NCBI RefSeq assembly: GCF_921293095.1 | Contig: NC_060252.1 | Span: 5,518,001-5,582,000, forward strand | Source: Ischnura elegans | Taxonomy: Eukaryota > Arthropoda > Insecta > Odonata > Coenagrionidae | Direction: 5' to 3' | Length of the DNA stretch: 64,000 nucleotides | Part shown: positions 1 through 10,700 of the stretch, piece by piece | Numbering within the stretch: the first letter of the stretch is position 1 | Layout of the letters: each line of letters starts with the position of its first letter | Position numbers and translations under genes: made by a program | Notes under the pieces: model-generated | Databases searched by the model: none | What the model was told of the DNA's origin: nothing | What the model saw: only the letters and a program-made list of their open reading frames with translations

Positions 1-146
1 TAAAACCCGCGTCCCTATTCATTTTATTCTTTGCGATTCTTATTTGAATGGCCTCTTTTGTAAGACGGTCCCAATATCCCTTTGCCTTGCAGAGGATTTT
101 TATTTCATTGAACTTGATGGTGTGATTGTTTTTAATGCAGTGGTCG
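1..146 (-). mobile_element. Penelope-like element, C-terminal coding fragment
   Basis: Read on the minus strand, about 48 codons are open and carry the motif series typical of the region just after the GIY-YIG nuclease in Penelope-like retroelement proteins: a CIKNNHTIKF-like start, then KGYWDRLTKEAIQIR and a basic RIAKNKMNRD tail. The frame runs off the left edge, so the element continues outside the window. On the 5' side (right) the coding similarity stops at about 146 and gives way to a terminal-repeat-like segment. It is a fragment with no reverse transcriptase visible here. The assignment rests on motif recognition and no alignment was run. Confidence 0.6.
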
Positions 147-183
147 GTATATAAGCCCGTCAATAACCAGGTCCATCATTCGC

Positions 184-219
184 CCTGAAGACGATGGCAG
201 AGAAGGCCATCGAAACGTT
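184..219 (+). ncRNA. hammerhead-ribozyme-like motif of a Penelope terminal repeat
   Basis: A CTGAAGA core is followed by a GATGG/CCATC stem and GAAAC, which resembles the CUGANGA...GAAA core of the hammerhead ribozymes known from Penelope-like terminal repeats. One extra nucleotide lies between the CTGAAGA box and the stem, so cleavage activity is doubtful. It adjoins Penelope coding sequence at 1-146. Similar motifs occur at 2174, 11968 (minus), 12717 and 31613. Confidence 0.4.
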
Positions 220-440
220 TGCAGCAATGTCCATCCTTACCCGGCTGATTTCCCGTGAAGATTTCATCAACAGTATTCGCCGGGAAAACACCAAATCCTT
301 CTTCGTACCGTCGATTGTTACACTCTCATTTAACCATGGAAATTTATATTTCACCTTTCGTTCAGAACTATGGGCTTCAATGTGTATTATGTCGAACTGT
401 GTATTTAAAAATAGTTTAGGTATGTTGTTCGTTTCATGAA

Positions 441-1189
441 ATCACGTTAAAATGAGATATAAAACTGTAATATTCACTCTTAAAAGAAATAAATGATGAA
501 ATTTCTCATCGCAGTAGCTAAATTACTTATAATATATTTTTCCCCAAGATAATTAGTCTCATTAGATAAGCAAGACCTCACTTGGAGCATGCTTTAGCGA
601 GTGGGACCCCACTTTGTGAAGGAGGACTGATGACTGAAATGAATGGAGTACTGTACTGAGCAGAGCGACCAGATTCGAGATGAATTCTTAGGATAAAAAT
701 GGAACCGTTTCCGATATGTTAGCCGAGTTTGGATGAGAATCTTTATAGGAGCTTAGTCCAAAGTATAGGCCGAATGTATTTAGAAAATTCGGAGAAGAGT
801 TCTCAGGCGACAGGAAAACTACCATTCGAGCTACCGAGCTATCCAAACTACCACACCAGAAAAGCTAAGAAATTTCCTTCCAAACATTAAACTACCATTC
901 GTTTACCGTCACACTTTATTACTCCGGATCACGGGAAAAAAATTAAAGAAATTGCAAAACAGAGAGATCAAAAATGCCATATTTTCCTAGTACAATTGAT
1001 GATAACAACATTATCTCGATTAATAAAATAAATAGTCACCCGCTAGAAATGATTATTTTATTTTATATTTTATTCTCAAACCACCGAATACAGCTCATAT
1101 TGGCCATTTTACATAGCATTATTTACATTCAACAAATTTCACAAGTAAACGTAAACGAACAACCATCCCCTGGACAGGGGAAAAACTAC
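441..1189. other. AT-rich stretch, nothing recognised
   Basis: No coding exon, repeat terminus or RNA gene is recognised here. The open frame at 974-1309 is chance reading into the tRNA-like segment at 1190. Confidence 0.5.
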
Positions 1190-1265
1190 CCAGGCGGGAC
1201 TCGAACCCGCGACCTCTTGTTTAGCAGGCGAGGACGTTACCCCACCGACACCGAGGCCGTCAGAG
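1190..1265 (-). repeat. tRNA-derived SINE head (tRNA-Ser-like)
   Basis: The minus strand carries a tRNA-like region with a good B box (GGTTCGAGTCC), a TGCTAAA loop like that of tRNA-Ser(GCU), and a weaker A box around GTGGGGTAACG. It continues into non-tRNA sequence instead of ending with a clean acceptor stem. It is therefore more likely the RNA polymerase III promoter head of a SINE than a functional tRNA gene. It lies in the intron before the first visible arylsulfatase exon. Confidence 0.55.
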
Positions 1266-1522
1266 GTAACTTTTTCCATTGTTTAACCTTGCATCGAATC
1301 ACTGTATGAATGTAGCCATGTTTTGTAAGGATGTATGTACACGTATTTTTTTGTTATTGTGTGTGATACTTTCATGACCTTGTGGTGTGCATGCTGTTGA
1401 TTCGCCGCCCCCTGCCAATCACCGTAGAGGTGGCTCTCATGGTGTATTAAGATTAAGTTCTACACGCACGCGTTCTGCTGTTCGCATTTCCATTGCCTGT
1501 TCTTTCTTGCCGTGGGCATTAG

Positions 1523-1784
1523 GGCTGGTGGGGCTTGGACATGCGTCGCAACATGGACGTCGCCTGGGATCTTCACGGCAAGTACTCCACGGACGTGTTC
1601 ACGGACGCCGCCGTGAACATCATCAAGGGTCACGCCGCGGGCAACTCCACCGACACGCCCCTCTTCCTCTACTTCGCGCACGCCGCAATGCACTCTGGGA
1701 ACCCCTACAACCCGCTGCCCGTGCACGACGACGTGGTCAAGAAGTTCGACAAGGTCAAGGGGTACAACAGGAGGAAGTTTGCCG
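1523..1784 (+). CDS. Arsb: arylsulfatase B-like exon a
   Basis: The acceptor is TGCATTAG after a pyrimidine-rich run, and the donor is GCCG|GTGTGT. Reading starts in phase 0 as GWWGLDMRRN and covers the DLHGKYSTDVFTD block, an N-glycosylation site (NST, residue 41) and the FLYFAHAAMH segment holding the conserved active-site His. The frame stays open past 1784, but similarity to sulfatases stops there. The exon is GC-rich against an AT-rich background. Confidence 0.9.
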
Positions 1785-4700
1785 GTGTGTACAACAATTG
1801 GATAGAGCAACTCTATTCCCGGTCCTGGGGAATTTGTTCCCATATGTGAATTTCACCGCCGCTCACGTGGAAAACTTGAAACATACCACGTATGCCTTGC
1901 CTCATAAATAATATTTAAGCTAAAATCTTTCCCAAAAATTCCCAACCCGGTCTCTCGAATAAGAACATCTCAACGGCAAAGGGTTTTCCGTTTTCTATGT
2001 TTCAAATATTTTGGCAAAGGAGAAACTTCGCGAAAAAGAAACATTTTGCCAATGAGTGGAACACTGACAGTGTTTTTTTTTTAGGGTGGAGGTTTTCGGG
2101 GTTGGCACCGCGTAGATTGGTCTCTGCAGACAACAGTTTCGCCGGCATTGCAGCAGGCTTCTTCAGGTCCTCGCCTGAAGAAGCCTGCTGCAATGCCGGC
2201 GAAACTCTTGTCTGCAGAAACCAATCTACGCGGTGCTAACCCCAAAAACCTCCACCCTGAATCTTCGCCACACCGCGAAAGCCTACACAAAGTGTTTTTT
2301 TTTAATTTCATTTCCAAACAGCCATGTTGCATAAGCTAGATGAATCCGTTGGAATGGTGACGGAGGCGCTTCGAGAGGCTGACATGCTGCGAGATTCGAT
2401 CATCGTGTTCAGCACGGACAACGGCGGACCAGCGGCCGGATTCAACCTCAACGCAGCCAGCAACTGGCCACTCAGGGGAGTAAGTGCTCTCATCACTCAC
2501 CAACGCTCCTCCAGGCAAAAAAAAACACAACAACAATAAAATCGATATTCTCGATCGTCATCATAAGTCCACAGTCCTCGGATTGGTTTGACGCAGCTCT
2601 CCATTCCGATAGCCTTGACGCACTCCTTCTCTTTTCCATTCTAAACGACCTGCCCAACCGGGGAATTCAGTGCCCTTTCCCCAACCGAGTAATTGCAAAC
2701 TCCTCTGCCCTGTTTTTTCAGACTGAAGAGTACGGTCTCCCACGAAAAAAACTTTGAGCTCTTTGAGAATAGCACCGCCTTGCAAGATCATTTCACTGTC
2801 GATGATTTATAAAAAGAGGATGAATTTGAGCAGTATACAGTCATATTTCCTTCAGAATATGACTTAATTTACAGTGAATATAAATTAAAGCTACCCAGTG
2901 ATAAACCAAGAAAACATGTTTCCGTAATTTTGAGTGTTTTAAACGGCAATTTCAATCTGATCTAGTTGAAAGTGATCTGAGCTATTTTTCCAAACGCATC
3001 TTTTACGTGAATAAGGCGACCTTTTTTTAACAACTACTCTTGAAACTGCTTCATATCCACGCGCCTAAAGTTAATCTGGCCAAAGCGTCTCTAACGCCCC
3101 TTCCCTGGAATCAGATATTTGATGCCACTTAGTGATCGTGAAATTTTCGATGAACTCTGTGATCTCATCTCCATGAGCAATATGAAGTTGTGGGAAATCG
3201 AGAGCAGCATAAAATCCGTACAGCGAAATATAGGTACCTACTACATGCGACGTTTTTCGGGCGCATCTGAGGTGTCTCGGCCGAAGTCATCCTCCTTGTC
3301 GTTCCCAACCTCAAATTAGCTTACGCAGATCTAAATTAGGCATTTTCTAACACCAGACTTCATGGAAGAAAGTCTCCTTCCCCTCAACACCCCGACTACA
3401 CTGAAAAGAATAATCGCTCCACTTCACTTCCTCGCTCATTCTTCTCCGTTTTTGACAGCAATAGAATTCATTTTCCCCCCTCACACCTGGTATACTTCTA
3501 AAGCAAGTTCAAGCCTTCCAATCGATGCCATGGGTGTTGATGAAATCAGTGCGAAGATTTTAAGAGCTATTATTCCTACCTCGATCCCAATGAAACTGAA
3601 TATATATACGAGGGATATCCAGAAATTAACAGACGTTTTGAAATAAAAATTTAAAAAAAGCGAAATAAAAATGTTTATCATTCACACTTTGAAGTTTAAC
3701 TCTTTGCCTATTTTTATCCATTATCACCATTTAAATTTAGGCATTTATCATGACGTGGTGAAAGCTTTTCAATAAACCCTCTCTGTAAAAATCTGCCGCT
3801 TGCGAATGCAATCACTGGTTTAGTTACACTGGCATGCGGTTCATAGTCGGTTTCAAATCGCTAAGTAGCGAGCCATATCTTCAGTGATGGGAACACAACA
3901 CATGGTAGTCCCTCAGCGCTAAATCCGGGCTGTCCGGGCTGGGTAATTGAGAACTTTCCATCCCAAACCATCCAAGAGCTCTTGGGTTCGATGTGTGCCG
4001 TGGAGAAACAAAACTTTCTTCCTGATTTTTCCCCGATGCTTGCTCTGTGTCGCGCACGCCAATTTCGTCAGCGATTATTCCTTGACCGAACACATTGCAA
4101 ATCTGGCGATAAAATTCAATCGGTTTGCGATTTTTCGCCAACAAATAACAACTTATCTTAGCCCGCACTGGACAACTTCCGGGATTTTCAATTGCAGAAT
4201 TCTTTATAACACTCCACCGAACACTACAAAGTACGACAGTCAAGATGCGCAAGATGGCTGGCTGCGTGCGGAGTGAAGAAAGAGTCTGATAGCGGCGCTA
4301 GTCCCGCCCTCTATCGCCCCATCAATAAACCGCTGCTACTTCGTGGATAGCCCTGGTAATTGCTCAATGAATTAGGTATTCCACGTTTCCTACACTGTGG
4401 AATTCTGCCCTCGTTAGGCCTATTGCGGACGCGGCAAAAATTACTCGATGCATATCAATCACGATTTAGTAAACACTTTAGTACACAAAGGGCTTTATTA
4501 AAGGCATCTGATGACATACGCCGATCCATAGATGGAAAGGAGGTTACTGTTTTGGCACAATTTGATCATAGTGAGGCCTTTGTTTTAGTGGACCAGGCCT
4601 TGCTTGGTTACATAAGCATGAGCGAGCTCAATTTCTCCAATTCTCCCCTTTGCTGGACCATCGCGCCACACCATAAAATCACAAGCGATCTGTCAAAGAT

Positions 4701-7700
4701 GGCTATGGCAATGAATCTCATTTCAAAACGTTTCGTTTCAATTTCGTATTATGTGGAGTTCCGCACGATCGACCATTCTATCGCGCTGACTGCTTGGTTG
4801 TACAGAGATCGATTATAACACGTCCAAATAAGATGAAATCTATAATATTTGGACGTTATTGTATAATAAACAAGCTCCAATCACAAGAGCTGTAGAAAAT
4901 TCCTGATGCAAACATCCAAGTCGACTTCTCTAATTCAGTCATAAGTCTTGGAATTTGCCTAAGTGATACTATAGATTGGCGAGATCAACTCCTTGCTGTT
5001 TCAAACAATGTCCATCAGGGGCGCAGCAAGGAATTAAGGCGGGGGTTTAAGTGTAACTGATACCGGTGTGTGTGGGGGTATGGTATACTCACCAGGATAA
5101 GCGGTAGGTGCGAGATTGCGGAATTTTAAGATAAACGGTTCAAAATGGTGAGTTTTAAGGCTGTCTGAGGGATATTTTATTAAATCTTACGCTATTCTAT
5201 TAGTAATACCAATGCAATTAAGTAAAATGGATTAAACTTAAAAATTTCTCTGAGCTCTGGGGGGGGGGGGGGGGGCCGAATCACACAAATATTTTAAAGT
5301 CCTAAATAGCGCCCCTTTGATTTTGAACTTTCTTCTCTTATTACTTATTGTAAACTGTTGAATTTTTAGCCTGATAACCGCCGGGAGAAGGAACTTACCG
5401 CAGTTCAAAATAAGCATGACTGATTTTTTGTCTAAGTAAAGTTATCTGTTCAATATGTGAAATTATGACTACCTGTGACGATTTAATTGCAATATGTTTT
5501 TATGACTTCTGTCAACATTTTTTTGCTATTAATGGTAACGTTTTCCTATTTTTTTCTTTTTTGTAACAAAATACTTCTCTTCCATCTCTCTTATTTTATT
5601 TATATGATCTAATCTTCCCTAGTATGTTGGCGTCCGTAAGATAAAGCTAACCTCGTTAGAAAAGACACTGCTTTTGAATTTATCTAAAAGGTTCAGTCTA
5701 TTTTTCAATCTACGGTCTGACAGAGATTCCCATCCGAGTTTATCTAAGAGGTCATTTACACTAACAGGACTATCGTGACGACTTTCTACGTGCCTGGCAG
5801 CTCTTCTTTGCACGCGTTCTAACTCTGTTATTAAGCCTTTTTCATGAGGGTCCCAAACACTGGCAGCGTATTCCAGATGTGGTCTAACGAGGGAAAAGTA
5901 GCCAATATCTCTCACTTTGTCGTCGCACTTTCCTAATATTCTTTTAACAAAACCCATGTTACGCTTAGCTTGAGCTGTAACTTCCCGAATATGTTTGTTC
6001 CACGATAGATCATTATTGAGTCTAACTCCTAGACACTTCGCGGATTGAACAATCTGTAATTGGGTACCCCGAATGAAATACATCTGTGTTGGGGAGTTCC
6101 TTTTTTGCATAAATTCATTCCTTCTCATTTTATTTCTAATTCAACTCTAATTACCACGCATCGCACAATCTTTTGATAACAGCCAGGTTGTTCGTTAGTT
6201 CATCCTTATCTTTACTGCAGCGGATTTCCCTGTAAATTACAGCATCGTCTGAAAATAATCGCAATTTACTGTGCACTATTTTACCAATATCGTTGATCTT
6301 CCGTCAAGCGCAATATTTGAACTGCTGAGTCCAGGCCTGATAGACACACATGCGAAAAAACATAATTAACTCTAAGGGTGGCTCAATGGTACAGCTTTGA
6401 GGCGTAGAGCACCATTATTAGTGTAGTCTAACACTTCAAGGACGTCTTATGTGCTATGTATAGACCCCTGTACACGGTTTCAGCAAAGGTGTGGTTAAAC
6501 GTGCTCTTTAGGCTGTTAAGTTATTTTTGCAAGCAAATTCTATAAGATCAGTGTTCTTTGTTATACTAAGTCATTTTGATTTTGATGCTATTATTTTGCT
6601 TCATTATGCTAAATAATCCGCCACTGATCTGTCGATATAAACGTGAAGAGTGGAAAGGCTGCATAGACCGCGTCAAAGCAAACAGCTACTAGGAGCCTCA
6701 AGAGAGACTGCCGCGGCTACTGGCGCGGAGAAATCAAAAAACACTCGAGTTGTGCCTGGCAGATCTATTGCGCCCGGCGATAGAATATATATAGAAGCAA
6801 TAAGGGTGGGCCTGTGACAATACCCTGAGGGACGCCAGAAGTGACTCTAACCTCGTTGGAGACGGCACCGTCTACCTCTACTTTTGCACACGATCGCTCA
6901 AAAATCCTCTTATCCAGGAAATGATATCTTTATCTAGTCTGTGCGATTTCATTTTCATTGATAGATTTTCGTGGAGAATTTCATCAAATGCTTTTTTTAA
7001 ATTAAAAAATCGCGTGTACTGAAATTTTATCTTCTTCGGAGATAAAAAAATATCGTGGACGAAAAGCGCTAACTGGATTTCGCATGATCTGCTTTTCCTG
7101 AATCCATGTTGAGTTCTCATTAACAAGTTTTGCGCGTCAAAGTGTTTCATTACTGAGCTGACCACAATGTGTTCAAGGACTTAGCATAAGATGGACGTTG
7201 AAGATATCGGTCTGTGGTTGGATGGTGATTAGAAAATCCTTGTGTTCCCTTTTGAATATGAGCGTTACATTGGCATTTTCCAGTCATCAGGTACTTCGTA
7301 ATTACCAGAGAAAACATTACAGCAACTTTGGTACTCAGAGGCAATTTGGAGAAGGACGCCCGAAAGATTGAAGGAGGCTGGAGTTACGGAGGTAAAAGTT
7401 CAACAAGGATCACCTTGCTGAACTTTTACCTCCGTCGCTTGTGTCAACATATCGGGTCAACCTAAGCTACTCCCTTTGAGATAACGCATACAAACCGACA
7501 AGTCAAATTTTATGCTATTTAAATAGATTGACATTTGACTTTCGATACATAAACCCGGAACATTTAAATAATTTAAAAATTGACCTGATTGTATCATAAA
7601 TAGAGGCCACACTCATATATTTCCAAACTAAATTGGTTGCACCTAAGAACTTTTCAAACAAATACTGCTCGGGGACTCAGCTTCTGAGGTTACGCCCACT

Positions 7701-10700
7701 TACAAAGACTGTTCCCAAGGTTCCAGAGGTTTGAATAGTGGATTCACAGGTGTGGGTCTGTTCGCAGGTGAAGAACACGTTGTGGGAAGGTGGAGTCCGA
7801 GGTGCCGGGTTCATTTGGAGCCCTCTTCTGACCAATAACGGCGAGGGTCGCGTCGCCAGGCAACTGTTCCACATAACAGATTGGCTGCCGACGCTCTACA
7901 CAGCCGCCAAGGGAACAAAACAATGGAATAACGCCGCCAACGAGCCAATATCCGTCGACGGATACGACTCGTGGCGAGCACTGGTGGAGGACACCGCAAC
8001 TGCGAGGACAGAAGTGCTGCACAACATAGACGACATCTATGGGAACGCGGCGCTCACAATCGGAGACTGGAAAGTCATGAAAGGTAACGGAAAATTAAAT
8101 TAATCTCCACCGCGCCAAGGAAGCAATGATAAAATATTTTTACTATATCACGAAAAGAAAATGTTCACACACGACTAAGACATAAATAATTTCAAATACA
8201 TTGATAAAATGTTCATAATTGGTCCATTACTGTGAGAAATTTAAGCAAATAATTTGCTCTAAGGAAAACCAATCACTTTTGCCAAGTACTAGTATATTCT
8301 GCGGATACAATTTCCTTCAATCACAGAGTTCCAAAAATTCACATTCGCCCTTTTTGGAGGGTATCTACCGTAATCCGTCAGAAAATCCGTTCGATGTGAA
8401 AAAGCTGTTATTACAGCGGTGAAAGTATTGGCAGGACTGGATCGAATACCACTTCTATGTTGTACTTTGGCAGCGAGAGCAGAGCAGATTTCATGGTCAA
8501 GGAAATGTTCCAGCAAATTTAATTGTAATGCTTACTAAATCTAACATCCCAGACGGCACAGAACCCTCCGTATCTAATTCGTATGTACATAGTACCCATT
8601 GACTAAGGGGATACTATGCCGCTCCGTCGCTTTTCGTCAATGGATACATTCCATTCGCGGCCTGTCGACGAAGCGCGTACGCAGCATGTGAATGTCCGCT
8701 ACTAAGCACGTACGATTGGATACAAAGCGCGCAGGAACACGGCACTCAGGCTAACCTCAATCGATTAGGTCGAAATTAGTTATATCGTAACTCGCACGAT
8801 CGAAAAATGTATCGAACGCAACACAATCGATAACTACCGACCGTAGCGAGAACCTTGATACGAATCATTATGAATTGTAAGTTCTCAATAGGTAAATAAC
8901 ACCATATCATGGATTCTAATTACCATGAAAGACTCACGACCGACAAAGTTTTTGTCGGTTGTGAGTTTTTCATGGTAATTAGAATTCATGATATAGTATT
9001 ATTTACCCATTGAGAACTTACAAAACTTACTCGGCCACTTAAATAACTCTGCGAAAAATGAGATTCTCACGGCTAATTCACGCATCCCCAGCATCCAGAA
9101 TTCTTAAGTGGCTCGTACTTACATGGAAACCTTGAGATGTTAATGAGAGTAAATTCTTATTAATTTTGACACTAAATAAGACATCACATAGCCCACGAGC
9201 ATTAAAAAGCTTACCCTAAAGCCTGACGAAATAAAACTTTTAAATAAAAATTGCCGATGAAACAGGATTGCTGACACATCTGCTATTAGTATGATCGAAT
9301 TTATCAAAATGCAAGCAAAAATTAACGTATAGTTCAGTCTCAGCTACTAAAACTTACCCATATCAGGCGCTAAAGTATTTGAAAAATTATTTGGGATGAG
9401 TAAAAGTCTCTAGGTCACTGCAGTAAATGTATCAACCTATTAAAAATATGAAAGTCCTGCCAAATCACCAGCATAAACACTTGTAAAATAAAACTTGTTA
9501 TCTCTTAGATCACACCTCCGATTTTATACTTACTTTGCATGAAGTCACCACCGCAAGAAATTTTAAAGAGGCAGGAAAGAAAAAACCCACAGAAATACAA
9601 TACATATATTATGTATTTTCTATTGTCAACCACAATAATATTTCCAATTTTCTCTTCTATCCCACATCTAATTTAGCGAAACAATTACTCTTATTCTCTT
9701 TCAAATAGAAAATTATTTAAAAGAGGACTGGTCGATACATACAAACTATCGTCAATACTTTCTCCGATAAACGTCCACTATCACTGCACCAACTTGCACA
9801 AATCAAATCCACATCCACAAATATGTCACTTCTGCCACAATGTCTGTCTTCTTGGCGACAGGTAACAGTGAAGCAATGGTACCTTCCTCCAATCTGGGTA
9901 ACTTCAATTCAGCAAGAATTTTCTCCTCGTCTTCTCGTCCAAGGCCACAGATTATTTTCTGATATCACAAGGTGCGATGTGAATCTCACACACCTAAAAT
10001 TAATAAATAATAAAATACCATGTAACTTAGTAGGTCAAATCATTTCCAATTTTTGGTATTTCTGCATGAGAAATCAAATTACTATAGGCTCGTAAATATA
10101 GTAAATATTTGTATGCCTGATATTTTTATTGTTTTAAACTATAGCATAAGATAATTTGAAATGATGAAAGCCGACGTGTAATACACCATAGGGCAAGCTA
10201 AGAAGCAATATTCGATCCTATAAACTTGGCAGCTTATTCCTAGTTTCTCCTTTAACCACACGTTTACCGAATGAATTAATACAAAAAAGACAACTAAAAT
10301 GCAAGAATTTTCAAAAGAATTGCTGCTACAATATTTTGAATCACCATTTTTAGTACTGAATAGTGCTATAGTACTTCAGTACTGAATAGTTCGGGATGTT
10401 GATGCATCAACATCCCGAAGCCACTTCTAACTTAAAATTACATCCAAATAATTACAGCGAGAAAGAGTACATACCTCACAGTTTTTCGTGGGGGTGAAAT
10501 GTTTTCTTCTTATCGCCCAAATGCACTTCTTCTTCAACTCAGGATCTTTTGGAAAGCTAAAAACATGAGCCATGTCCCGGAGTTTCCATTACATCCCGAC
10601 ATTACACACACGGAAGGCATTTTTAACAAAAATATCTCACAAACACGTTTCTGAAGCCCAGAGAATGAAATTAAAGAATAAGGGAAACTTCACCATTACC

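Noticed and set aside
1190-1265. Functional tRNA-Ser gene on the minus strand
   Set aside because: A clear B box and anticodon-like loop exist, but the acceptor stem does not close and the A box is poor. A SINE head fits better.
1387-1911. 174-codon frame overlapping the first visible sulfatase exon
   Set aside because: It is the other reading frame of the GC-rich exon; the sulfatase frame with splice sites explains the region.
2002-2332. Overlapping open frames on both strands
   Set aside because: They mirror each other because they lie in a foldback repeat, and no protein family is recognised.
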